DNA from: CAYTGR01 sp964437445
Lineage (GTDB): Bacteria > Chloroflexota > Anaerolineae > B4-G1 > SLSP01
Assembly (NCBI GenBank): GCA_964437445.1
Contig: CAYTGR010000047.1
Span: 1-41,178, forward strand
Reading direction: 5' to 3'
Length of the DNA: 41,178 nucleotides
In this document: piece by piece, positions 7,478 to 15,923 of the stretch
Layout: each line of letters opens with the position of its first letter
Numbering within the stretch: position 1 is the stretch's first letter
Notes under the pieces: model-generated
What the model was told of the DNA's origin: nothing
Database searches by the model: none
The model's input: the letters and a program-made list of their open reading frames with translations, nothing else
Translations under genes and position numbers: made by a program

Positions 7478-7665
7478 TGGCAGTGTGGGTGACAACTTGA
7501 GTTAGTCTGACCGCCGGTGCACCCTGGTTAGCGGAGAGGAGCATTGAAGCTCCGAGCCGGCGTTTTTATTACCGTTAACTAACTGAAATAGTACTTTTGG
7601 TTAATTGTATTTTAACAATATGGTGGTAGACTATAAAGTAAGAATTCGGTATATTACAGGGAAGT

Positions 7666-8601
7666 ATGGCGGCAAAGCTTATGATGACCATGATGGAAAA
7701 TACATACCCGGTGATGTCCCCGCAACCGTCTGCGACGGCAAGACAGGGCTTCTGGCAGACCGGGACCAACCTTCGGTTGGCGCGGGTTCTGGCCACCGCC
7801 CGGGAAATCCCTTTTGACGACAACTCGCGGATTGTGTTACTCAGTGATTCCCACCGGGGCGATAACAGCCGGGCGGATGGCTTCGCCCGCAATGCGGCCC
7901 TGTTCCTGCAGATTCTGCTCTACTATTACCGGGAAGGTTTTATCTACATTGAGGCGGGGGATGGCGATGATCTCTGGCAAAACCGTCGTTTCCATGCCAT
8001 CCGCCAGGCCCACGGGCCTATCTTTGACCTGCTGCACCAGTTTGATCAACAACACCGGCTCTATCTGCTCTTCGGCAACCACGACCTCCAGGGGCGTTTG
8101 CTAACCCGGATGGAGAAGGATGGGATGCCGGCCGAGGAGGGCCTGGTGCTGCGGCACAGCCGTACCGGGCAGCGGGTCTTTGTCGTGCATGGCCACCAGG
8201 CCGATTTCAAGAGCGACCGGTTGTCCACGGTCAGCCGTTTTGCGGTGCGACACATCTGGAAGCGGCTGCAGCTGTTGGGATTGGAATGGCGCACGCCCCG
8301 GATTGACGAATCGCAGGTGCGGGGGGCGATTGAGCGCCGCCTGATGGCCTGGGCGGAGGCCCAGCGGCAGGTTTTGATCTGCGGTCACACTCACCGGCCA
8401 CGGGCGGCGGCCTACGGCACCGCGCCCTACTTCAACGCCGGTAGTGCTCTGATCCCCGGCGTGGTCACCAGCATTGAGATTCAGGCGGGCGAGATCATGT
8501 TAGTGCGTTGGACCGCCCGGCCCGGCACCCGTCCTGGTGAGGGACTCACGGTGGAGCGCAGCTTGATCGCGCCGCCGCGCCAGCTGCGGTTGCTGGTCTG
8601 A
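7666..8601 (+). CDS. Calcineurin-like metallophosphoesterase
   Basis: 311 aa. All motifs of the two-metal calcineurin-like phosphoesterase fold are present: D-x-H at D61/H63 (LLSDSHRGD), the GD motif at 98-102 (AGDGDD), GNHD at 137-140, HGH at 175-177 (VVHGHQAD) and GHTH at 240-243. These ligate a binuclear metal centre that hydrolyses phosphomono- or diesters. The GDGDDLW form of motif II recalls UDP-2,3-diacylglucosamine hydrolase relatives, but the substrate cannot be read from sequence. The first 50 residues are an unmatched N-terminal extension and there is no signal peptide, so it should be cytosolic. The ATG at 7666 follows AGGGAAGT; in-frame Met6, Met7, Met9 and Met10 are alternatives. 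It is monocistronic. Confidence 0.87.
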   Translation: MAAKLMMTMMENTYPVMSPQPSATARQGFWQTGTNLRLARVLATAREIPFDDNSRIVLLSDSHRGDNSRADGFARNAALFLQILLYYYREGFIYIEAGDGDDLWQNRRFHAIRQAHGPIFDLLHQFDQQHRLYLLFGNHDLQGRLLTRMEKDGMPAEEGLVLRHSRTGQRVFVVHGHQADFKSDRLSTVSRFAVRHIWKRLQLLGLEWRTPRIDESQVRGAIERRLMAWAEAQRQVLICGHTHRPRAAAYGTAPYFNAGSALIPGVVTSIEIQAGEIMLVRWTARPGTRPGEGLTVERSLIAPPRQLRLLV

Positions 8602-8854
8602 CCGGCGCGCAGCGCACGATACCTCACGCGGGAAGAGTGGTGGCCCGGCGACGACTTCCGGGCCCGGTTGCAGCGCCCCCCAGGTCAACCCTGCGCTCAA
8701 GATAGCAGGCGGCTCCCGGCCCAACCGTCGCCACAGCTCCGCCATCAGTCTTCCTCACTTGTCCCTGTGCTTCGTTGAGCGCCAGCACTTCCACTTGCCG
8801 GGAGACGGCGTGGAGAGTGCCCCCAACCCCCATGATTTACGCGCCGGCCAACGG
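8602..8854. other. Gene-poor spacer with possible coding relics
   Basis: No plausible intact gene. Two short, overlapping minus-strand frames (about 8624-8833 and 8500-8745) have protein-like composition, as if a small gene had suffered a frameshift, but I recognise no family and do not call them. Confidence 0.3.
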
Positions 8855-8863
8855 TGATATAAT
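8855..8863 (+). promoter_or_regulatory. Extended -10 promoter (TGA-TATAAT)
   Basis: TATAAT (8858-8863) is preceded by TG one base away, the extended -10 form that can work without a strong -35. It lies 25 bp before the aldo/keto reductase ATG, whose GAGGAGGG ribosome site is at 8876-8883. Confidence 0.6.
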
Positions 8864-8888
8864 TTTCAGCAGTTTGAGGAGGGAAGCC

Positions 8889-9746
8889 ATGATTGAACAG
8901 TCACCGTTTGGGCAAACCGGCCATTTGAGCACGCGCCTGATCTTCGGCGGCGCGGCCTTCTGGGAGTTGCCGCAGGCAGAGGCGGACGCCACGCTGGAAC
9001 TGGCCCTGGAGTACGGTCTGAATCATGTGGATACCGCCGCCGGTTACCGCGATTCCGAACTGCGGATCGGCTCGTGGATTCAGCGCCATGGCCGCCCCTT
9101 CTTCCTGGCGACCAAGACCGGGGAGCGCACCCTTCCGGCCGCGTGGGATGAATTCCGGCGCTCGTTAGAGCGGTTGCACGTGGATCAGGTAGATCTCTTG
9201 CAACTGCACAATCTGGTGGAGCCGCAGGAATGGGAGGTCGCCTTAGGCCCCGGCGGGGCGCTGGAGGCCGCACTGGAGGCCCGCCGGCAGGGCCTGACGC
9301 GCTTCATCGGCGTCACCGGCCATGGGGTGACCGCGCCGGCGATGCATCGCCGGGCGCTGGAGCGTTTTGACTTTGACTCGGTGCTGCAGCCCTACAATTA
9401 CGTGCTGATGCAAAACCCGCAGTATGCCGCCGATTTCCAGGCGCTGGTGGCGCTCTGCCGGGAACGGGGCGTGGCAGTGCAGACGATCAAGGCGCTGGCG
9501 TGGGGGCCGTGGGGGGACCAATCCCCGACGCGCGGCACCTGGTATCGTCCCCTGGAAGAGCAGGCCGAGATTGACCTGGCCGTGCACTGGGTGTTGGGGG
9601 AGCCTGGCATCTTTCTGAACACGCTGGCCGATGTCCACTTGCTGCCCAGGGTATTGGATGCGGCCCAGCGCTTTGCGGCCCGACCCTCTGCCGCAACCAT
9701 GCAGGCCCAGGTCGCACGCCTGGGGATGCAGCCGCTCTTCGTTTAA
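8889..9746 (+). CDS. Aldo/keto reductase
   Basis: 285 aa, an NAD(P)H-dependent oxidoreductase with the AKR TIM-barrel fold. The catalytic tetrad is visible: Asp48 and Tyr53 (NHVDTAAGYRDSE), Lys76 (FLATKTG) and His107 (LLQLHNL). The length is at the short end of the family, as for YdhF/PdxI-like and related single-domain AKRs. The start at 8889 is five bases after GAGGAGGG and 25 bp after an extended -10 box; the longer frame from 8775 runs through that promoter and is rejected. The gene converges on its downstream neighbour with only 14 bp between stop codons. The physiological substrate is unknown. Confidence 0.9.
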   Translation: MIEQSPFGQTGHLSTRLIFGGAAFWELPQAEADATLELALEYGLNHVDTAAGYRDSELRIGSWIQRHGRPFFLATKTGERTLPAAWDEFRRSLERLHVDQVDLLQLHNLVEPQEWEVALGPGGALEAALEARRQGLTRFIGVTGHGVTAPAMHRRALERFDFDSVLQPYNYVLMQNPQYAADFQALVALCRERGVAVQTIKALAWGPWGDQSPTRGTWYRPLEEQAEIDLAVHWVLGEPGIFLNTLADVHLLPRVLDAAQRFAARPSAATMQAQVARLGMQPLFV

Positions 9747-9760
9747 CGGGCCGGGGGCGG

Positions 9761-10519
9761 TTAAAAGGCAGGGGGCACCCGCCGGCGATAGGGCATAGGG
9801 AAGACGCCGCGGACTTTGAATTCCGTTGTCGTTCCCACGCGCTCCACACAGCGGTAGCCATACAACGGCGCGGGGCCGGGCTGCACCACCACCCGTTCCG
9901 CGTGGATGACCACATCATCCCGCTGCTCAAAATTGGGGTCGTAGATGTGCAGGTCCAGCTGCTCCGGGCCGGTGGAGGTCAGCCCGTAAGCCAGCACCTG
10001 GTGGTTGTGCCACAAAATCCAGGTCTCCTTGTGGCTGACGTAGACCAGCCCTAACGGTACCAGCTGTCCGGCACCCAGCCGGGTGGCAATAACGGGCAGG
10101 GCTTGGTAGGTGCGGCGCCAGGTGCCCCGGGGGCCCTCATCGGGCAGCCACATCCAGTGGAAGAATTTGAGCGTGTAAAGCCAGAGCGTCCCCAGCGTTT
10201 GCCATTGCCGCCAGAAGATGTAGCGGTAGAGCGGGCTGTTTTTCGGCGGCGGCTCGGTCAGGGGGGGAAGGGGCCGCCCGGCCAGCAACAGGTCGTAGGC
10301 GGTGGCGCACATCCCCCCGCAGAGGCCGTAGATCCGCTGGGCTTCACCCGGTAGATGGAGCCAGGGCCAGGGCGTGGGATCGCCGGGGAAGCGGTTGCCA
10401 AAACGGAAGCCTCGTTGCGCCGGGCGGAAACGGGCCGTTACCGGCTGTTCCCGGGTGGCTGAAGAATCGGCCCGGCTGGTGGTCGGCTGTTCCTCGTGTA
10501 TCATATTCGGTACGTTCAT
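9761..10519 (-). CDS. Unrecognised protein with papain/C39-like Cys-His-Asp signature
   Basis: 252 aa, soluble. I do not recognise a named family. The order of conserved-looking motifs resembles papain-like or C39-like cysteine peptidases: Cys71 at the head of a helix (GLCGGMCATAYDLL), a His in a beta-strand (WHNHQVLAYG, His173), and an Asp or Asn at the end of the next strand (HIYDPN, Asp195/Asn197). The N-terminal 45 residues are polar and probably disordered; there is no signal peptide. GGAGGGG four bases before the ATG at 10519 supports the start. It is transcribed towards the aldo/keto reductase and follows the kinase gene on the same strand with a 57-bp gap, so it may be co-transcribed with the kinase. 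Peptidase or transglutaminase-like activity is an inference. Confidence 0.6.
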   Translation of the reverse strand: MNVPNMIHEEQPTTSRADSSATREQPVTARFRPAQRGFRFGNRFPGDPTPWPWLHLPGEAQRIYGLCGGMCATAYDLLLAGRPLPPLTEPPPKNSPLYRYIFWRQWQTLGTLWLYTLKFFHWMWLPDEGPRGTWRRTYQALPVIATRLGAGQLVPLGLVYVSHKETWILWHNHQVLAYGLTSTGPEQLDLHIYDPNFEQRDDVVIHAERVVVQPGPAPLYGYRCVERVGTTTEFKVRGVFPMPYRRRVPPAF

Positions 10520-10576
10520 CGCCCCTCCACAAAAAAGAAAGTTAACTGGCTACCATGCCAGGGCTGGCGCAGCTTC

Positions 10577-12883
10577 TTATGGTTGCACCGGCTTCAAGTA
10601 GGTTTCCACTGCCCAGCCTTCGGTGCCGTCAGGCAGGCGGAGCTGCCACCAGCGGTAGCCGTCGGCCTGCTGTGGACCATTGACTACGGTTAAGCGCGTT
10701 CCCGGCTCCAGGTGGGTGATCGTCGTTGCCTGGAACCCTGGGGCCTGCCGCAGGTTGAGCCGTGCGCCTTCGGTGATTACCATTACCGTGTCGCCAGCGT
10801 AGAAGCTGGATGGAGTGGCCGTGATGGCCAGAGTGGCGGCGGGTGACCGCACTCCTGACGACGTGGGCTGGGAGGGCGTGGCTGTGCCTGATAAGGCGAG
10901 GGGGGCTTCCACAACTGCTGGGGACCCGCCGAAGAACCGGTATGCTTGCCAGCCTGTATAGAGCGGTATGCTCAGGAAGAGCGCCAGCATGGTCAGCCGG
11001 GGGATCAGCCGATGGCCGGGACGGCTCAAGGCCTGCCGTACGCCAATGGCCATTCCCCAAAGTAGCCCTGAGGCTGTTAGCACCATCCGTTCGGCTGAGG
11101 TATTGATTCCCCATAAAGCTTCGCCCACGATGTAAGCAGCGAAATGAGCGCCGTTCAGTAGGAGATTGAACCACAGCCAGGAGCCAAAAAAGCGCTGGAA
11201 GTTCCGCTTTGCAGGCGGGCTCTGGAGCAGGCGGCGTAGGGACAATAAGAGCGCCAGGCCGGCCAGGCCGGCCAGGGAGCGGGCGGTCAGCGGTACGGTT
11301 GTCGCCAGGTAAAAGAGGAGGAAGCCGACTACTCCGCCTATGGCGGCTGCCCGGACAATGCGGCCCAGCGCCTGGAACCACGGAAACGCCACTTGTCCTT
11401 GCACCAGGATGGTTTGGCTATCGCGGATGTTCCCCAGGTGTAACTGAGTAGTCAGTGTGGTACCTTCAGGAATGTTTCCCGTCTCCAGCGTAATGATCAG
11501 GTCTTCTTCGCCTTGAAATTGAGGGGGGAAGGCCAGCCAGGAGACCGGGGGATCGGCCGTGATAGTGCCTTTGAGCAGGCCCCGCCCTGTGGAATTGCGG
11601 ACGTGGAGGGTCCGCTGAGCTTGGTTGCCTGGCAGGAGGCGTCCGAAGCGCAGCGTGTGGGGGTGGACCTGCAGGACCGGGTAGGGGAGGCGGGGATTCA
11701 GGACGTGCAGGAAGGCCTCCAGTCCTTCATCCTGGTCCGACTGGCTGCGCACCAGGGCAGCCGCTTGATCTGCCAGGTCGGTGCGGAACAGAGCGCGACG
11801 GAACCAGCTTTCCAGGTCGCCCTTGTAAAGCAAATCCCTGGCTACTGTCCAGTGGTCATCACAGAGGCGGGCCAATTCAGCGGGCGTGCGGGCCATTTTC
11901 CCGTCAGGGAAGAAGAAAGGTAGCTGTGTTTTGCCGGTAAGGGCATCTTGCAGGCCTTGTAAGGCTTCCTTCAAGCCCTGGGCGTCGGGACGCTCGTGGG
12001 GATCATTCTGAAGCGCGCTCCGCAGCACTGCTCGCAGACTGGGCTCCAGTGTGTCTATCTGAGGAAAATCCAGGGGGTGATTCCGGGGATCGTCGTCGGT
12101 CAGCAGGTGATAGAGGGTGGCGGCCAGCGAATAAATATCAGAGGCAGGGGAAGATTCCCCCTGGTACATCTCCGGTGCTGCATAGCCTTCGGTGCCGTAG
12201 ATGCTGGACTGGCGCAAGCCCATCTTCCCGCCCGGCTGGGCCACCAGGCGGGCCTTGGCGGTCCCGAAGTCCACCAGGCGGGCCGCACCCGAGATCCGGT
12301 CAATGATGATATTGGCCGGCTTGATGTCATGATGAACTAAGGGGGGAGTCTGCCTGGCCAGATAAAGCAGGACCTCACACAATTGGATGCCCCAGCGCAA
12401 AACATCCTCTGGGGTCGCGGCCCGGCCCGGCACAAGATTACCCTGCATGTCCTCATGCGTTAGCCCTTCCAGCAGATTGGATCCCTCCACGTATTCCATC
12501 ACGATGTAATTTCGCCCGTCCTCGGAGAAAGAGGCGATGATGTCGGGGATACCCGGATGGCGGAGGCCGGCCAGGGTACGCCCCTCGGTCTCAAAGCGAC
12601 GATAAGCGGCCTGGACTTCTTGCGGGTTGGTCAGATCATAGTATTGGAGCATTTCTTTGACGACGCGCGGTCGTCCAAACGCTCCCAGGTCTTCCACCAG
12701 ATAAACGGCCCCCATGCCTCCTTTGCCGATAGCGTGGAGGACGCGATAGGTGTTGTGGAGGACCTGACCGGTTTGCAAGCCGATGTAGGTGGGGGCCACC
12801 GTTGGTAGCAGCGCATTGCCGCATCCGGCGCAGAAGCGGGCGGCATCTTGATTGAGGTGGTGACAATGCGGGCATTCTATCAT
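10577..12883 (-). CDS. Membrane Ser/Thr protein kinase with zinc ribbon, Ig-like and SH3b domains
   Basis: 768 aa from the ATG at 12883. Residues 4-21 form a zinc ribbon (CPHC ... CAGC). The Hanks-type kinase domain spans about 45-325: glycine loop GKGGMGAVY (53-61), Lys76 (VVKEM), catalytic loop HHDIKPANI (Asp186), DFG 205-207 and APE 236-238. The usual HRD arginine is His. After the kinase come a helical segment, an Ig-like beta domain (about 415-515), four or five membrane helices (about 530-665) and an extracellular SH3b domain at the C-terminus (LNLRQAPGFQ ... GWAVETYLKP). This suggests a receptor kinase that reads the cell wall. GGAG nine bases upstream, and a promoter that excludes longer starts, support the chosen ATG. 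It is divergent from alaS. Confidence 0.88.
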   Translation of the reverse strand: MIECPHCHHLNQDAARFCAGCGNALLPTVAPTYIGLQTGQVLHNTYRVLHAIGKGGMGAVYLVEDLGAFGRPRVVKEMLQYYDLTNPQEVQAAYRRFETEGRTLAGLRHPGIPDIIASFSEDGRNYIVMEYVEGSNLLEGLTHEDMQGNLVPGRAATPEDVLRWGIQLCEVLLYLARQTPPLVHHDIKPANIIIDRISGAARLVDFGTAKARLVAQPGGKMGLRQSSIYGTEGYAAPEMYQGESSPASDIYSLAATLYHLLTDDDPRNHPLDFPQIDTLEPSLRAVLRSALQNDPHERPDAQGLKEALQGLQDALTGKTQLPFFFPDGKMARTPAELARLCDDHWTVARDLLYKGDLESWFRRALFRTDLADQAAALVRSQSDQDEGLEAFLHVLNPRLPYPVLQVHPHTLRFGRLLPGNQAQRTLHVRNSTGRGLLKGTITADPPVSWLAFPPQFQGEEDLIITLETGNIPEGTTLTTQLHLGNIRDSQTILVQGQVAFPWFQALGRIVRAAAIGGVVGFLLFYLATTVPLTARSLAGLAGLALLLSLRRLLQSPPAKRNFQRFFGSWLWFNLLLNGAHFAAYIVGEALWGINTSAERMVLTASGLLWGMAIGVRQALSRPGHRLIPRLTMLALFLSIPLYTGWQAYRFFGGSPAVVEAPLALSGTATPSQPTSSGVRSPAATLAITATPSSFYAGDTVMVITEGARLNLRQAPGFQATTITHLEPGTRLTVVNGPQQADGYRWWQLRLPDGTEGWAVETYLKPVQP

Positions 12884-12955
12884 CTTCAAGATCTCCGGCA
12901 GGGTACCCTGGACATCCATCATGATACGGTAGGGATTGCTGTTGTCAACGCCCAT

Positions 12956-12984
12956 ATTGTATACCCGCTTGCCAGCAGTGGCAA
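12956..12984 (-). promoter_or_regulatory. Sigma70-type promoter of the kinase gene
   Basis: On the minus strand, TTGCCA (12979-12984), a 17-bp spacer and TACAAT (12956-12961). Transcription would start near 12949, downstream of the alternative ATG at 12955, supporting the ATG at 12883 as the real start. Confidence 0.65.
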
Positions 12985-13041
12985 TCCTCCGCGCGCCGGC
13001 TCGTTTGACATCCGCCCTCTTTCCGTTACAATCGCTCCAAC

Positions 13042-13090
13042 CAGCCATCAGCCGTCAGCCTTCAGCGATGAGCTGCCGGGCTGTCGGCTG
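13042..13090. repeat. Heptanucleotide array with inverted half, upstream of alaS
   Basis: Units CAGCCAT, CAGCCGT, CAGCCTT, CAGCGAT (13042-13069), then the inverse words up to 13090. CAGCCGTCAGCC (13049-13060) pairs with GGCTGTCGGCTG (13079-13090) with one mismatch, a 12-bp stem ending 24 bp before the alaS start. It could affect alaS expression or simply be a repeat. Confidence 0.55.
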
Positions 13091-13114
13091 AGAGCTATCA
13101 ACGGAGCATAAACC

Positions 13115-15853
13115 ATGAGCGAGAAATTGACCAGTGCGCAAATCCGCCAGCTGTTCCTGGATTATTTCGCCGCGCGTGGGCATGAAATCGTGCCCAGTGC
13201 CAGCCTTGTCCCGCAGGATGATCCGACGCTGCTTTTCACCAACGCCGGGATGAACCAGTTCAAGGATGTCTTTCTGGCGACCGGCAGCCGGCCCTATCGC
13301 CGCGCTGCCGATACGCAGAAGTGTATGCGCGTCTCGGGCAAGCATAACGACCTGGATGAAGTAGGGCGCGATGGCTACCACCACACCTTTTTTGAGATGC
13401 TCGGCAACTGGTCATTTGGCGATTATTACAAGAAAGAAGCTATCAGCTGGGCCTGGGATCTGCTCACCCGCGTCTATGGGCTGCCGAAGGAGCGGCTCTG
13501 GGTCACTGTTTTCCAGGACGACAAAGGCGACCTGGGCCGCGACGAGGAGGCGGCCGGCTACTGGGCCGGCGAAACGGACATCGCCCGGGAGCACATTACT
13601 TTCTTTGGGCGCAAAGATAACTTCTGGGAGATGGGCGATACCGGTCCGTGCGGCCCGTGCAGTGAGATCCACATTGACCGCGGCCCGGCGGCGTGTGACA
13701 AACAGCATATCCCCGGCCACGTCTGCGCGGTCAATGGCGGCTGTGCCCGCTTTATTGAGATTTGGAACCTGGTCTTCATCCAGTACAACCGTTTCGCCGA
13801 CGGCCACTTAGAGCCGTTGCCGGCCAAGCACGTGGATACCGGCATGGGCTTTGAACGGCTTTGCTCGCTTTTGCAGGGGGTCAGCTCCAACTACGAGACC
13901 GACCTCTTCACGCCGCTCCTGCGCCGCACCCAGGAGCTGGCCGGCCAGAATGACGCCGAACGCGCCGCCAACCTCACCGCCTACCGGGTCATCGCCGACC
14001 ACATTCGCGGCATCACTTTCCTGATCGGCGATGGCGTACTGCCGGCCAACGAGGGACGGGGGTATGTGTTGCGCATGGTTTTGCGGCGCGCGGTCCGCTT
14101 CGGGCGCAAACTCGGCTTCACGGGGCCGTTCCTGGCCCCTCTGGCCGATGAGGTGATCGCCATGATGGGCCACCAGTTCCCGGAATTGCCACAGCGGGCG
14201 GCTTTCATCAAGGCGACGATCACCGGTGAGGAGGAGCGCTTTCTCCGCACGCTGGATCAGGGGCTGGCGCGGCTGGAGGAGGTGATCGCGCGGGTCAAGG
14301 CAGCCGGGGAAACCCAGATCACCGGCAAAGAGGCCTTTTTCCTTTACGACACCCTCGGCCTGCCCTTGGAGGTGACCAGGGACGTGGCCGAGGAGGCCGG
14401 GTTGGCCGTGGATGAGGGGGGGTATCGCGTGGAGCGGGAGGAGGCCCGCGCGCGCGCCCGCGCCGCCAGCGACTTCACGCTGGCAGCCGATGAACATGCC
14501 CGGCTCTACCCCCAGCTGGCCGAGCGACTCGTGGCCCGGGGCGCGACTGTCCAGTATGACCCGTACAGTCAACTGGCGGTGGAGGCGACGGTGCTGGGGC
14601 TTATCTGGGGGGATGAGATCGCCGAGGCGGCCCCTCTGGGCGAGATTGTGGAGCTGGTGCTGGACCGCACCTGTTTCTACGTGGAATCCGGCGGGCAGGT
14701 CGCCGACACCGGGCGCATCGTTGGGCCGGATTGGGAGGTCGTGGTAACCGATACCCGCCGCCCGGTCCCCGGCCTGGTCATCCACGTGGGGCGCGTGGTC
14801 AGCGGGTTGCCGCGCGTCGGCGACGCTGTCCGCGCCGAGGTGGACGCGGCGCGCCGCTGGGACATCATGCGCAACCACACCGCCACGCATTTGCTCCACC
14901 GGGGGCTGCGCGAGACGTTGGGGAGCCACGTGGCACAGGCCGGGTCGCTCGTCGCGCCGGACCGGCTCCGCTTTGACTACAGCCACAACGCGCCGCTCAC
15001 GCCGGAGCAACGCGCCGCGATTGAGCGGATCATGAACGAGGCGATCTTAGCCAACTATCCGGTCGTGCCGCGCCAGGAAAAATACCGCGACGCGCTGGCA
15101 CAAGGCGTTATCGCACTGTTTGAGGAAAAGTACGGTGAGATCGTGCGCGTGCTGCGGATCGGCGACACCGACGCCGCGCCGTTCAGCCAGGAGCTCTGCG
15201 GCGGGACGCACGTCACCCGCACTGGTGACATTGGCCTCTGCCTCATTGTCTCGGAAGAGAGCATCGGCTCCGGCAAGCGGCGTATTGAGGCGGTGACCGG
15301 CCGGGGCGCGTTGGCCTTTGTCCAGGCGCTTCGTGACCGGCAGGAGGAGGCCGCCGCACAATTGGAGACTACACCCGAAGAGCTGCCGGCCCGCGTCGCC
15401 CGCCTGCATGAAGAGCTCCATGCGGCGCACAAAGAGGTGGCCGGGCTGATCCACCGGCTGGCCCGCAGCGAATTTGAGGCACTCCTGGGCCGCGTGCAGG
15501 AAGTCGGCGGCGTGCCCTTCCTGGCGGCCCGCGTCACCGCGCCCGACGTGGAGACGCTCCGCGAGATGGCTGACTGGTTCCGCGATAAAGTCGGCGACGG
15601 CGTCGTGGTCCTGGGCACGGTGCTGGATGACAAGCCACTTTTCATCGCTGCTACGACGCCGGCGCTCGTCAAGCAGGGGATCCACGCGGGGACGCTGGTC
15701 AAAGAGGTGGCGCGCATCGTCGGCGGGGGCGGCGGCGGCAAGCCGGAGCTGGCCCAGGCCGGCGGCAAAGACAGCACCAAATTGGATGAAGCCCTGGCCC
15801 ACGCGGCCACCGTTATCAAAAGGATGCGGGATGAAAGCGGAAAGGTGAAGTAA
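13115..15853 (+). CDS. alaS: Alanine--tRNA ligase
   Basis: 912 aa, slightly longer than the usual 870-880. Class II aminoacyl-tRNA synthetase charging tRNA-Ala in the cytosol. The N-terminus has the class II catalytic core (LFTNAGMNQFKDVF, KCMRVSGKHNDLD, FFEMLGNWSFGDYYKKEAI). The editing domain carries the zinc-site histidines (HTATHLLHRGLRE) and the CGGTHV motif, which clears Ser- and Gly-tRNA-Ala. The C-Ala domain ends with the glycine-rich GGGGGGKPELAQAGG motif. The start follows GGAG by eight bases. An AGGTGAA/TTCACCT repeat spans the stop region without a T-run. It is a housekeeping gene and reliable for phylogenetic placement. Confidence 0.98.
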   Translation: MSEKLTSAQIRQLFLDYFAARGHEIVPSASLVPQDDPTLLFTNAGMNQFKDVFLATGSRPYRRAADTQKCMRVSGKHNDLDEVGRDGYHHTFFEMLGNWSFGDYYKKEAISWAWDLLTRVYGLPKERLWVTVFQDDKGDLGRDEEAAGYWAGETDIAREHITFFGRKDNFWEMGDTGPCGPCSEIHIDRGPAACDKQHIPGHVCAVNGGCARFIEIWNLVFIQYNRFADGHLEPLPAKHVDTGMGFERLCSLLQGVSSNYETDLFTPLLRRTQELAGQNDAERAANLTAYRVIADHIRGITFLIGDGVLPANEGRGYVLRMVLRRAVRFGRKLGFTGPFLAPLADEVIAMMGHQFPELPQRAAFIKATITGEEERFLRTLDQGLARLEEVIARVKAAGETQITGKEAFFLYDTLGLPLEVTRDVAEEAGLAVDEGGYRVEREEARARARAASDFTLAADEHARLYPQLAERLVARGATVQYDPYSQLAVEATVLGLIWGDEIAEAAPLGEIVELVLDRTCFYVESGGQVADTGRIVGPDWEVVVTDTRRPVPGLVIHVGRVVSGLPRVGDAVRAEVDAARRWDIMRNHTATHLLHRGLRETLGSHVAQAGSLVAPDRLRFDYSHNAPLTPEQRAAIERIMNEAILANYPVVPRQEKYRDALAQGVIALFEEKYGEIVRVLRIGDTDAAPFSQELCGGTHVTRTGDIGLCLIVSEESIGSGKRRIEAVTGRGALAFVQALRDRQEEAAAQLETTPEELPARVARLHEELHAAHKEVAGLIHRLARSEFEALLGRVQEVGGVPFLAARVTAPDVETLREMADWFRDKVGDGVVVLGTVLDDKPLFIAATTPALVKQGIHAGTLVKEVARIVGGGGGGKPELAQAGGKDSTKLDEALAHAATVIKRMRDESGKVK

Positions 15854-15881
15854 AGATCCGGCCCGTGTCATCTTTCACCTG

Positions 15882-15916
15882 TTTGCCATTTACTGTTTGC
15901 CATTTGTCATTTGGTG
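15882..15916. repeat. Heptanucleotide array, five units (TTTGYCA type)
   Basis: TTTGCCA, TTTACTG, TTTGCCA, TTTGTCA, TTTGGTG in register, filling the gap between alaS and the next gene and stopping eight bases before its ATG. Words of this kind are close to those in cyanobacterial STRR repeats. Confidence 0.6.
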
Positions 15917-15923
15917 ATCCATA

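Noticed and set aside
8500..8833. Small minus-strand gene or frameshifted gene after the phosphoesterase
   Set aside because: Two overlapping frames look somewhat protein-like, but no family is recognisable and no start site is convincing; recorded only as a possible relic.
13808..15010. 400-codon open frame antisense to alaS
   Set aside because: No motif and no ribosome site; alaS is certain on the other strand.
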